The translations under genes were made by a program, and so were the position numbers. From GCA-2770975 sp050248915 (lineage in GTDB: Bacteria; Cyanobacteriota; Sericytochromatia; UBA7694): a stretch of DNA of 64,000 bases. Location of the stretch: positions 1 to 64,000 of the forward strand of contig JBFWRL010000005.1 of NCBI GenBank assembly GCA_050248915.1, written 5' to 3'. Under the pieces are notes generated by a model, which searched no databases, was not told the origin of the DNA, and saw only the letters and a program-made list of their open reading frames with translations. Below are positions 32,142 through 40,184 of this stretch, piece by piece (positions within the stretch are counted from its first letter, which is position 1; each line of letters opens with the position of its first letter).

Positions 32142-32993
32142 TTGTTATTCACCAAATTTATAAGCGGTGTCGTTGTTGGCGCCGCTATTATTCTTTCTGT
32201 TCTCTTTTTTAAGCTGGCTTGGCTCTTGATGGTGATTTTTCTCTCTGTCACGGGCACCCATGAGCTGTTTAAGATGCTGCAAAAAAAGGGCTATCGGGCC
32301 CAGTTCGTGTTGCCCGCCTTTCTCAATCTGATCATGTTGATCACCGTCTATCTCTTGGTCGACTCGGATTTCTCCAAAATTGTCGACAATTGGAGTGTGG
32401 GACACGCCCAGGTCATCTCGCTCCTAAATATGCTGGTGATGTTCTCAGCTTTGACCTTGATCACACGCAGCCTGTTCCTCTCCCCACGGGCCTCCATTCC
32501 CGAATTGGGCCTGCCCCTATTTCAAATCGCCTATCTGGGCTGGTTTCCCACCTTTTTTATTCTGCTCAGGTCGATTCCCCAAGGGGAGTTTTTTCTGGTT
32601 TGGGGCCTCACCAGTGTGGCATTTTCAGATATTGGCGCTTATTTTGCAGGCAAATACTTGGGCAAACGCCCTTATTTTCAGCACCTCAGCCCCAATAAAA
32701 CCCGCGAAGGTGCTATTGGCGGTATTATCAGCAGTGTGGGCATGGCTTTTTTCTTGGCCTGGATATTTGGCAAATGGTTGCCCATGCCCTGGTACCACAC
32801 CCTGATTCTGGCCACTGGCGCGGCTTGCCTGGGTCAGGTGGGCGATCTGGTTGAATCGCTGATCAAACGCGATGCCGAGGTCAAAGATTCTGGCACCTTT
32901 ATCCCTGGCCATGGCGGTATGTTGGATCGCATCGACAGCTATCTCTTGCTGGCCCCGTTTTTGTATTATTATCTCGTCAATTTTGTGTTGTGA
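32142..32993 (+). CDS. cdsA: Phosphatidate cytidylyltransferase
   Basis: A polytopic membrane enzyme of about 283 residues with eight or so hydrophobic helices. It makes CDP-diacylglycerol from phosphatidic acid and CTP. The family signature near the C-terminus is intact: FSDIGAYFAGKYLGKRPYFQ, LSPNKTREGAIGG and VGDLVESLIKRDAEVKDSG followed by PGHGGMLDRIDSYL. The start is uncertain: a TTG at 32142 fits the first helix and lies 4 nt after frr, whereas another in-frame TTG (32082) lies inside frr. The 3' end overlaps the convergent GT2 gene by 17 nt. Confidence 0.92.
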   Translation: MLFTKFISGVVVGAAIILSVLFFKLAWLLMVIFLSVTGTHELFKMLQKKGYRAQFVLPAFLNLIMLITVYLLVDSDFSKIVDNWSVGHAQVISLLNMLVMFSALTLITRSLFLSPRASIPELGLPLFQIAYLGWFPTFFILLRSIPQGEFFLVWGLTSVAFSDIGAYFAGKYLGKRPYFQHLSPNKTREGAIGGIISSVGMAFFLAWIFGKWLPMPWYHTLILATGAACLGQVGDLVESLIKRDAEVKDSGTFIPGHGGMLDRIDSYLLLAPFLYYYLVNFVL

Positions 32994-33975
32994 GTTTTTG
33001 GGGGTACGTTAAAAGCTGAGGCAGCGCCCCCAAAAATCCGCAGCCATAGGCCAAATGCAAGGTGGGAAAAATCAAAAGCAAAGCTGGAAAAAAGCGCAAA
33101 GCCGAACGGGCCTGACGCAGGGCAAAGCAGAAATCAGCAAAGAGATACAGCCCCATAATGCTTGCACATAAATAGCCTCCCCAGCTCGTCACAGCGCTCA
33201 ACAGAGCAGAACCCAATAAGCTCAGCACAAACAAAGCCGGGATCAGGTGCCGCAATTGTAAACTCTTCGGGTATTGGCGCAAGACCCGGATTTTCCAAAA
33301 GCCATATTGATAATATTGCCCCCAGAGCGCTTTGAGAGAACCACGGGTATAATAATTGGCCTGAATGCGGGGATCCAACCAAATCTTGTAACCAGCGGCA
33401 CGCACGCGGTAATTGTATTCATCGTCTTGGTTGCGGGTCAGCTCTTCGTTAAAGAGTCCCACTTTTTCAATCACCTCGCGGCGATAGGCCCCAAAAGCCA
33501 GGGTATCCACTTCACAGGCCTCGGTGGTATAGCGAAAGAGCGCATTGCCCACGCCAAAAGGCGAACTCATGCCCAAAGCAATCGCTTGAGCCATCTGGGT
33601 TTCACCCAGATTATTCAAGCGTCCCCCGACACAGCCAGCGCCAGTCTGGGCCAAAACATCCAGACAGAGTTCCAGGTAATTTGGGGCGATCTCACAGTGG
33701 CCATCCACCCGCACAATGACGTCGCCAGAGGCCCGTTTTAAGCCAATATTCATGGCATAAGGGGCCGTTTTTTGGGGATTATCCAAAAGCACCAACTGTG
33801 GATGAGCCGCTTGGAGTTGCGCCACAAGTTCACGGGTCTGATCAGTCGACATGCCGTCAATCACCAGGATTTCGATGTCTTCAGACGCAAGACTTTGTTT
33901 CAAAACACTGTGCAAACAGCGCTGAATATACGCCGCTTCGTTGCGAACCGGAATTAAAACACTGATGCGGCTCAA
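32977..33975 (-). CDS. Family 2 glycosyltransferase, membrane-anchored
   Basis: A 332-residue GT-A enzyme. The nucleotide-sugar domain (1-230) opens ISVLIPVRNEAAYIQRCLHS, with LVIDGMSTDQTRELV, the DxD region VIVRVDGHCEIAPN and the acceptor region EELTRNQDDEYNYRVRAAGY. Two or three hydrophobic segments near the C-terminus (LIPALFVLSLLGSALL, FFPALLLIFPTLHLAYG) anchor it in the inner membrane. It resembles succinoglycan-type transferases. Its ATG overlaps the stop of the CgeB-like gene by 4 nt, so the two are coupled. Sugar and acceptor are unknown. Confidence 0.88.
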   Translation of the reverse strand: MSRISVLIPVRNEAAYIQRCLHSVLKQSLASEDIEILVIDGMSTDQTRELVAQLQAAHPQLVLLDNPQKTAPYAMNIGLKRASGDVIVRVDGHCEIAPNYLELCLDVLAQTGAGCVGGRLNNLGETQMAQAIALGMSSPFGVGNALFRYTTEACEVDTLAFGAYRREVIEKVGLFNEELTRNQDDEYNYRVRAAGYKIWLDPRIQANYYTRGSLKALWGQYYQYGFWKIRVLRQYPKSLQLRHLIPALFVLSLLGSALLSAVTSWGGYLCASIMGLYLFADFCFALRQARSALRFFPALLLIFPTLHLAYGCGFLGALPQLLTYPQKLTTQN

Positions 33976-34844
33976 GTGTGAAAATGCTCCAAGACTAGCT
34001 TAAAAATTGAGTCGTACTCCCGCATTCGGGCTCCCCAAGCGTGAAGTGGCGCAAGGGCATTGGCTTGTTTGACCCTTTCTTCGCGGGCAGCCGGTGTTGC
34101 CAATAAAAAGTCGATTTTCTCCAGCAATTCGGTTTCATCTCGCCAGCTTTCAAAGCCATGCCCCACAACAGGATCATAATTCTTGCCCATGTCTTCGACC
34201 AAAAAACAACTTTGGGTTGGCATCACCTCAAACAGCCGAGTCGGCAGATAGGTCTCATCAATCGCATGGATATGTAAGCTCAAACGGGATTGATTGTAAA
34301 TCAAATTGACCTGTTCAGGCCGCCAGCTCTGGCTGACAAAGAGATTGTATTTTTTCGCTTTGAGCAGATCTAAAATTCGGGCCCGGCGAGGCGAAAGACC
34401 ACCAATAAAACACAGATCGTATTGGAAAGGCACATCAAGACGTTTATAAAAATGGGCATTAAAGGCATTGTGCAAACGCTGAGCAGGCAAGTGGTGGGCT
34501 TGGCACCAATCATAGGTTTGTTGGCTGTGAGCCACCACAAAATCAGGTGGTCGTGCCCCTTCGAGCAGATGCTGCTGCGATTGTAAATTGGCCTCTGAGG
34601 CCATATACACCAAGGGTTTATCAAAGGTTTCAAGATGGCGGGGGTCAAAGGGAATCCCATTTTGAATAAAAATCAAATCCGTTTGGGAACGGTATTTCTT
34701 CCAATCGGACTGAATTCGCCAAGGCCAACGGCTGCGAAAATTGGACTTAAAAAGAGTGTGTCCCAAGGCTTCTAAGCCTTCAGCCATGGGGTATTCCGCG
34801 CGCCATTTGCGGCCATCAAAGACCCCATAATACAAAATCTTCAC
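33972..34844 (-). CDS. CgeB-like glycosyltransferase (GT-B fold)
   Basis: A 290-residue soluble protein with the two-domain layout of the CgeB/Glyco_trans_1_2 group. It has MKILYYGVFDGRKWRAEYPM, PLVYMASEANLQSQ, YDLCFIGGLSPRRARILDLL, VNLIYNQSRLSLHIHAIDET and LPTRLFEVMPTQSCFLVEDM, where the R-(L/T)-FE motif contacts the nucleotide sugar. It probably adds a sugar to a surface polysaccharide or protein, as CgeB relatives do in spore coats and maf-type loci. It is co-transcribed with the GT2 gene and divergent from the GT-B gene at 34923. Confidence 0.82.
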   Translation of the reverse strand: MKILYYGVFDGRKWRAEYPMAEGLEALGHTLFKSNFRSRWPWRIQSDWKKYRSQTDLIFIQNGIPFDPRHLETFDKPLVYMASEANLQSQQHLLEGARPPDFVVAHSQQTYDWCQAHHLPAQRLHNAFNAHFYKRLDVPFQYDLCFIGGLSPRRARILDLLKAKKYNLFVSQSWRPEQVNLIYNQSRLSLHIHAIDETYLPTRLFEVMPTQSCFLVEDMGKNYDPVVGHGFESWRDETELLEKIDFLLATPAAREERVKQANALAPLHAWGARMREYDSIFKLVLEHFHT

Positions 34845-34909
34845 GGCTGTTTTCCTGTCTGAGTGGGAATTTCTCAGAGTGTAGCATATTTTCTCTGCTC
34901 AGCCTGCGG

Positions 34910-34915
34910 TAAGAT
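34910..34915 (+). promoter_or_regulatory. Candidate -10 element giving a leaderless glycosyltransferase mRNA
   Basis: TAAGAT preceded by CGG ends 7 nt before the ATG at 34923, and no ribosome site lies between. The -35 region is not recognisable. Confidence 0.4.
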
Positions 34916-34922
34916 GTGAGTT

Positions 34923-36050
34923 ATGCGCGTTCTTGTTCTTGTTCAAGCCTATCCTTCACAGCAAAAGCCCTATAATCAAGCTTATGTTCATGCCCGCGTT
35001 CTGCATTATCTCAAACAGGGCTGGCAGATCGACGTCTTGTCGTTTGCCTGCAAAGAAAAATACACCTTTGAGGGTGTCCAGATCTGGCCTCAAAGCGCCT
35101 TAAAAAAAGGGAGTCGTCCCTACGATGTCTGGGTTTCTCATGCACCCAATTTAAGGAATCATCTGCGTTTGATTCTCCAATGGCGCAAATATTGGCAACG
35201 GCTGGTCTGGGTCGTTCACGGCCACGAAGTGCTGATCAAACACAATTATTACCCTGCCCCTTATCCCTGGCTCCCCCAACCGAGTTGGTTAAAACAAAGT
35301 GCCGATCGCGCCTATGACACTTTAAAAGTCCAAATTCTGGCACGGTTTTTGGAACATTATCTGCCCAAGCAAAAATTGCATTTGATTTTTGTCAGTCATT
35401 GGATGAAAACGGCCTTTGAAACCTGTGTACCTCTTTCATCCCCATTGACCCCAAGTCAGTTTTCAATCATCGCCAATCCTGTACATCCCCTTTTTTTAGA
35501 AAACACCTGGGCCCCCCCTCTTTTGCCTGCCGCTGACTTTGTCACGATTCGCCCCCTGGATGAGCCCAAATACGCTGTCGATCTGGTCTATCAATTGGCC
35601 CAAAACAACCCAAATATCCAGTTTCATCTCTATGGGCAGGGGCGTTTTTTTCAATACCACCCCCCACTGCCCAATTTAACTTGGTTTGATCGCTTTTGCA
35701 CCCAAGCGGAGTTGCCTTCTTTGCTCGCAAATTACCGGGCAGCTCTGATGCCCACACGCTTAGATGCCCAAGGAGTCATGGTCTGCGAAATGGCCACGCT
35801 GGGCATCCCTGTTTTGACCAGTGATCTGCCGATTTGCCGGGAAATGTTAAAAGACTTCCCACGTACAGGGTTTTTCTCACAAGTAGAAAATACAGACATC
35901 CAGGCATTTCTCGACCGATCACAGCCAGAGCGAGGCCACTTTCTCCGTTTTTCAGCCCCAGAGACCGTTGCCAAAGAAATCCAAGTGATCGCCTCTGGCA
36001 AAGCCTGTGGTTCTGAGCAGATTGACAGTAGCGGCGTAGAGCCGCAATGA
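34923..36050 (+). CDS. GT-B glycosyltransferase, GT4-like
   Basis: A 375-residue protein. The N-terminal half starts MRVLVLVQAYPSQQKPYNQA and includes LVWVVHGHEVLIKHN, as in GT4 enzymes. The C-terminal half has the nucleotide-sugar region FVTIRPLDEPKYAVDLVYQL and the donor-site E-rich motif LMPTRLDAQGVMVCEMATLG, close to the usual PS-x-x-E-x-G-x-x-x-x-E arrangement. It would extend a surface glycan. It is followed 49 nt later by the second TPR-GT41 protein. A short GC hairpin (36029-36043) overlaps its end. Confidence 0.82.
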   Translation: MRVLVLVQAYPSQQKPYNQAYVHARVLHYLKQGWQIDVLSFACKEKYTFEGVQIWPQSALKKGSRPYDVWVSHAPNLRNHLRLILQWRKYWQRLVWVVHGHEVLIKHNYYPAPYPWLPQPSWLKQSADRAYDTLKVQILARFLEHYLPKQKLHLIFVSHWMKTAFETCVPLSSPLTPSQFSIIANPVHPLFLENTWAPPLLPAADFVTIRPLDEPKYAVDLVYQLAQNNPNIQFHLYGQGRFFQYHPPLPNLTWFDRFCTQAELPSLLANYRAALMPTRLDAQGVMVCEMATLGIPVLTSDLPICREMLKDFPRTGFFSQVENTDIQAFLDRSQPERGHFLRFSAPETVAKEIQVIASGKACGSEQIDSSGVEPQ

Positions 36051-36057
36051 AGTTCTC

Positions 36058-36066
36058 TGTTATAAT
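36058..36066 (+). promoter_or_regulatory. Extended -10 promoter element of the second TPR-GT41 gene
   Basis: TGTTATAAT (extended -10, TGnTATAAT), 33 nt before the ATG at 36100. The -35 is weak. Confidence 0.5.
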
Positions 36067-36099
36067 GGCTCGTGCAAAGACCATCCCCAGGTAACCCTT

Positions 36100-38331
36100 A
36101 TGGAAACAGTTTCTCTGTATCAATTGGCCCAATCTCTTGAGACACAAGCACAGTGGCCGGAAGCAAAACTGGCCTACCGACAGTCCTGTCAGGAGCATCC
36201 TGAACCCGCCATTCCGCTCTGCCAATTGGCCCGCATTCACCGCCAATTGGGCGAATTGGAAGAGGCCCGCCAGGTTTTGATGGAAGCCCTCGAAAAAGCC
36301 CCCGAAGTGGCAGAAGTACAGTGTGAATTGGGGCTTTTGTTTTATCAGACAGGACAATTGGAATATGCCGTACCCTATTTACAACAAACCCTGCGCCTCG
36401 CCCCTCAAAACGCAGAAGCTTATTATTATTTGGGTAAAATTTTTCAACAAGAAGGGCATGAAGACAAAGCGCAACGCTTTTACCAACAGGCCCTGTTTTA
36501 CCGCAAAGACTACCCCGAAGCCTTCAACGCCTTGGGAACGGTGGCTCTGATACAAGGCAGCAATACAGAGGCCTGTGACTTATTCCACCAAGCTGTCTCC
36601 CTGCGCCCAGAAATGCCGGAATACCACAAAAACCTTGGTTTGGCTCTGTTTTGGGAGGCCCAAGAAAGCCTGGCCCGAGACCATCTGCTTACAGCCATTC
36701 GTCTCAACCCACGTTTGGCCGAAGAGTACCTGCATTTGGGCGAATTTTTTGCCCGTGAACGCCAATTAAGTGCTGCCAGTGCTTTTTTTAAACTTGCTCT
36801 ACGGGGCCAGGGAGTGAGCAAGGCCTTTTTGTATAACCGTTTGGGAGAGTTGGCCGAACAGACCTCTGAGCCCGAAGATGCACTTTATTATTACCAAAAA
36901 GCACTTCAGCAAAAACCCGAAGACTGGTGGCCAGAAGTGCGAGCTGCCACCCTTCTGCCCTGGATCTATCAGAATTCAGCCGAGGTCTTGAGTTGGAATC
37001 AACGTTACAGCCAAAATCTGGACTATTTGTTTTTACAGCTGAATTACTTAAACCCAGAGAACATTCCACCGATCACCCAATTCAGTCAAAATTTTCTTTT
37101 GGCCTACCAAGGTGTCAATAACCGTGTCTTATATGAGCGCTTGGCCCAATTCTGGCAAGTGCTTTTGCCCAAACAACCGCCTTTACTCAGGGCCAAGCCA
37201 AGATCAGGTAAAACAGGGAAGATCGGGTTCATCTCCGCCCATTTTTACAAACACCCAATCACCGAATGTTTTGGCCAATTGATCATTCAACTGGCCCAAG
37301 CGGGTTTTGATGTCAGTTGTATTCAAATCGCCACCCCTCATCAAGACAGTACCACAGCAGAGATCGCCAGTAAGGTTCAGCACTATTTCAATTTTTCATC
37401 AGAAACCCAAGTAGATAAACTCGCAGAACGCATCCGCAAAATGCAATTTGATCTGCTGATTTACCCCGAAGTTGGCTTGGAAAATCTGACTTATTTGCTC
37501 TCATTGCTGCGTTTGGCACCCATCCAAGCCGTCTTGGCAGGACACCCCGTGACCACCGGAAGCGCCACCATTGATTATTTTATTTCCTGCTCGCTGTTTG
37601 AACCTCCCCAGGCCGAAAACCACTATGCCGAAAAGCTCTATTGTACCCAGACACCGGCAGTTACGATACCCAAACCCATCGCCCCGCGCTCTTTGCTGTC
37701 CCGAGCAGAACTGGGCCTACCAGAAGACCGCCATATTTATTTGATCCCCGAGACATTGTTTAAGTTGCACCCAGACTTTGATCTGCTGTTAAAAGGCATT
37801 CTCGCCAGCGATCCCAAGGGAACCGCTGTCTTGATCAAACACAAATACTATCATTGGCACCAAAAACTCTTAACGCGGTTTGAAACCAGTTTGGGTCAGC
37901 ACCAAGAACAGGTCCTGTTTTTAGATTGGACCGATCAAGAGCGGTTTTTTATGCGCCTTTTACAGGCAGATGCCGTCTTAGACAGCCTCTATTTTGGCGC
38001 AGGCACCGTGGCCTACCAAGCTCTGGGACTGGGTATTCCACTGGTCACCCTGCCGGGAGCCATGATGCGGGGACGAATCGTGGCAGGTCTCTACCATCAA
38101 ATGGGCATTCGCGATTGTTGGGCCCAAAACCAGACAGAATACGTTCAGATCGCCTGTAGATTGGCCAATCAGCCCGAATGGCGCAAAGCCATTTCCGAAA
38201 AAATCCGCGGCAAAAACGCCCGTTTGTTTCACTCAAATCCTGGCGTACAAGAATTGATCCATTTTTTCAGGACGCTTTTAAGCCCCGAATCCCCTCAGGT
38301 AGATATATTTCCTGAAAAAGATCAGGTATAA
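36100..38331 (+). CDS. TPR-repeat O-GlcNAc-transferase-like glycosyltransferase, second paralogue
   Basis: A 743-residue relative of the protein at 15205-17646. About seven TPR units cover residues 1-280 (for example NAEAYYYLGKIFQQEGHEDK and YPEAFNALGTVALIQGSN). The GT41-like catalytic part (about 370-720) has KIGFISAHFYKHPITECF, LAPIQAVLAGHPVTTGSA, FKLHPDFDLLLKGIL and the donor-site region SLYFGAGTVAYQALGLGIPL. The paralogues differ here: this one reads FGAGTVAYQAL where the first reads CGGNSSLDTL. It is the last gene of the glycosylation locus and is followed by a hairpin terminator. Probably a cytoplasmic protein glycosyltransferase. Confidence 0.83.
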   Translation: METVSLYQLAQSLETQAQWPEAKLAYRQSCQEHPEPAIPLCQLARIHRQLGELEEARQVLMEALEKAPEVAEVQCELGLLFYQTGQLEYAVPYLQQTLRLAPQNAEAYYYLGKIFQQEGHEDKAQRFYQQALFYRKDYPEAFNALGTVALIQGSNTEACDLFHQAVSLRPEMPEYHKNLGLALFWEAQESLARDHLLTAIRLNPRLAEEYLHLGEFFARERQLSAASAFFKLALRGQGVSKAFLYNRLGELAEQTSEPEDALYYYQKALQQKPEDWWPEVRAATLLPWIYQNSAEVLSWNQRYSQNLDYLFLQLNYLNPENIPPITQFSQNFLLAYQGVNNRVLYERLAQFWQVLLPKQPPLLRAKPRSGKTGKIGFISAHFYKHPITECFGQLIIQLAQAGFDVSCIQIATPHQDSTTAEIASKVQHYFNFSSETQVDKLAERIRKMQFDLLIYPEVGLENLTYLLSLLRLAPIQAVLAGHPVTTGSATIDYFISCSLFEPPQAENHYAEKLYCTQTPAVTIPKPIAPRSLLSRAELGLPEDRHIYLIPETLFKLHPDFDLLLKGILASDPKGTAVLIKHKYYHWHQKLLTRFETSLGQHQEQVLFLDWTDQERFFMRLLQADAVLDSLYFGAGTVAYQALGLGIPLVTLPGAMMRGRIVAGLYHQMGIRDCWAQNQTEYVQIACRLANQPEWRKAISEKIRGKNARLFHSNPGVQELIHFFRTLLSPESPQVDIFPEKDQV

Positions 38332-38362
38332 TCAAAGTAATTCGGCTTTTTAAGCAGAGTTC

Positions 38363-38402
38363 AAAAGTTAAGCTTTCTTAAAAAAAGCTGAAACTTTTAT
38401 TT
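38363..38402 (+). terminator. Candidate terminator after the second TPR-GT41 gene
   Basis: An AT-rich hairpin (38363-38369 with 38392-38398 and 38371-38376 with 38384-38389) ends in TTTTATTT. It is moderately stable. Confidence 0.55.
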
Positions 38403-38488
38403 AAATCTTGGTGTTTGAGACGCAAGATCCAAGCAAAAGAACCCCATAACCAGATTAAGAAACCACCATATCGCGGAGGGCGCAAGAA

Positions 38489-39001
38489 ATGCAAGTCAAT
38501 CCATACGGACCTCAACCCCCTGTCCAAGGGCCTGGTCAGCGTCCTGGATATCCTCAGCCTGTGGTGTATCGCCCCAATACCCCTGGTTATGGCACCCCTG
38601 ATATGTATCGCCCCGGCATGCCCCCCACAGGCCCTGTAGGAGCCCCTGGGACAGCGCCTGCAAAACCTGAATATCAATATGTCGCGCCCAAAGATGTGGC
38701 ATTTGGTTTGGCCGGTGCTGCAGCAGGCTTTTTCATTGGCGGCCCCATTGGTGCCCTGATCGGTGGAGCCATCGCCCTTTTCTTGAGCGCGATTATCCGC
38801 GCCGTTGCCCACTGGAAAGCCAGCAAAGAACAACCGCCCGTCCAAGGCCCTGGCCAAATGCCTGCGGCCCCCAATTATCCGGGCCAACAACAACCGGGTA
38901 TGCCGAATCAGTACCAATACCAAAATCAGTACAATTATCAGCAAAATCCCAATCAGAGACCAGATCCCCGTTATCAGCAACAGCAGTACCCCCCCCGTTA
39001 A
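38489..39001 (+). CDS. Pro/Gln/Tyr-rich protein with central glycine-zipper membrane segment
   Basis: A 170-residue protein. Residues 1-65 are Pro/Gly/Tyr-rich and disordered (PPVQGPGQRPGYPQP). Residues about 70-110 are a glycine-zipper hydrophobic stretch (FGLAGAAAGFFIGGPIGALI followed by GGAIALFL) that probably spans the membrane as a hairpin. The C-terminus is Gln/Asn/Tyr/Pro-rich and prion-like. Both flanks contain the same PPVQGPGQ unit, so the tails may share an origin. GGAGG lies 8 nt upstream of the ATG, and a terminator follows. I do not recognise a family; small glycine-zipper proteins often oligomerise in membranes. Confidence 0.7.
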   Translation: MQVNPYGPQPPVQGPGQRPGYPQPVVYRPNTPGYGTPDMYRPGMPPTGPVGAPGTAPAKPEYQYVAPKDVAFGLAGAAAGFFIGGPIGALIGGAIALFLSAIIRAVAHWKASKEQPPVQGPGQMPAAPNYPGQQQPGMPNQYQYQNQYNYQQNPNQRPDPRYQQQQYPPR

Positions 39002-39024
39002 AGTCGGGCAAGATTCAACTCACA

Positions 39025-39060
39025 AAGGCCGGTGCATTTCACCGGCCTTGATGGTTTTTT
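39025..39060 (+). terminator. Intrinsic terminator after the glycine-zipper gene
   Basis: A perfect 10-bp hairpin (39025-39034 with 39040-39049, 5-nt loop) is followed by a short gap and six T residues. Confidence 0.75.
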
Positions 39061-39100
39061 GGGGCTTGAGTATGTCTGTTGGGAGCGCAGCAAAAAAATC

Positions 39101-40111
39101 TTAAGAACGGCTGAGCAGATCGTAACAATTGGCAATTCGCACAGCAAAACCACGGATCAATTGCAAAGTCCAGGAGGGGTGCAATTGAAAGATCATGCGA
39201 AAATGTTCTTGGGTCAAAGCCAAGACTTTCAGTGGCTCCAAAGCTTTAATGGTAGCGGAACGGGGTTTCCCTTCAAACATCGCCATTTCTCCAAAGATAT
39301 CCCCTTCGGTCAGATAAGACAGGGTATGATCCGCCCGATAGACTTCGACGCTGCCTTCCAGAATGAGAAATAACTCATCCCCTTCATCCCCCTCGCGAAA
39401 GAGAATTTCACCCGCCGCAAAGGCCTTGCCAAAGCGCTGATAAATATCTTGAGAAATGGCCGAGACACCATAAAAAGCCAAATTATACAGGCCATACTGG
39501 GTGTCAATGCCCAGAGAAGAGGCCTCACTACTGAGTTTAAACTGTGATCCTTGGGGCTTTTTACGCTGAATTTGCACCAAATAGCCTTCAGCAGATTCAC
39601 AATAGGGGCTTTGGGGATAAGAGTGGCGAATGCGCTCAAAATAGGCTTCAGCAACGTCGAACATGCCCCCATGAAAGTTTTCCTGCCCCAGGAGATAGAG
39701 CACGGTTGCCGCATCATGAATGCGCTCCTGTTGGTGACGCACACGAAAAGACAATTCAGCATCGACCCGCCGCTGGTGATGGCTCAGACTGGTAATCGCA
39801 GCCACAGCAAACTCAATATCTTTGCCCAGATAGAGTTCAAAGGTTTGGGGGTCCCACTCGACCCATTCTACAGGGGTCTTGGCAAGCGCAAAAACAGGGT
39901 AACGATTTGTATACAGACATTCCAAACCAATCAAGCTTCCGGGGCCGAGGAGAATTTCCACCACCGAACCCGTACTGGATTTACAGGTATATGCCACCTG
40001 TCCCGCAAGCAAATATGCCGGATGAATTTGCTCTGCTGGCCCCTGTGCACCGGACAACAAAAATTGCCCGGCACGAATCTGTTTATGTTGACCTTCTTGG
40101 GGGAGATGCAC
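39101..40111 (-). CDS. Protein with two cyclic-nucleotide-binding-like domains and no DNA-binding domain
   Basis: From the GTG at 40111 the protein has about 336 residues. The N-terminal cNMP-binding fold (1-110) is diverged. A helical linker (about 120-200) contains FDVAEAYFERIRHSYPQSPY, which resembles a TPR-type helix pair. The C-terminal cNMP domain (about 225-330) is well conserved: FAAGEILFREGDEGDELFLI, LEGSVEVYR and the phosphate-binding cassette GDIFGEMAMFEGKPRSATIK, with the Glu and Arg that grip the cyclic phosphate. There is no helix-turn-helix, so this is not a typical Crp/Fnr regulator. I prefer 40111 because AAGGAG is 6 nt upstream; an ATG at 40156 is in frame but lies inside an inverted repeat. 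It follows yraN and the DUF4412 gene. Confidence 0.75.
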   Translation of the reverse strand: MHLPQEGQHKQIRAGQFLLSGAQGPAEQIHPAYLLAGQVAYTCKSSTGSVVEILLGPGSLIGLECLYTNRYPVFALAKTPVEWVEWDPQTFELYLGKDIEFAVAAITSLSHHQRRVDAELSFRVRHQQERIHDAATVLYLLGQENFHGGMFDVAEAYFERIRHSYPQSPYCESAEGYLVQIQRKKPQGSQFKLSSEASSLGIDTQYGLYNLAFYGVSAISQDIYQRFGKAFAAGEILFREGDEGDELFLILEGSVEVYRADHTLSYLTEGDIFGEMAMFEGKPRSATIKALEPLKVLALTQEHFRMIFQLHPSWTLQLIRGFAVRIANCYDLLSRS

Positions 40112-40141
40112 CCACTGCTCCTTGTAAACAAGCGATAAACC

Positions 40142-40174
40142 GGTGAGTACACACATTTAAAGTGTGCACTCACC
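40142..40174. repeat. 13-bp inverted repeat upstream of the double-cNMP gene
   Basis: GGTGAGTACACAC (40142-40154) and GTGTGCACTCACC (40162-40174) are reverse complements with one G-U-type mismatch around a 7-nt centre. The repeat lies just after the stop of the DUF4412 gene and 31 nt before the preferred GTG start, so it could be an operator, an mRNA hairpin, or a weak terminator without a T run. Confidence 0.8.
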
Positions 40175-40184
40175 TTACTCAGAC

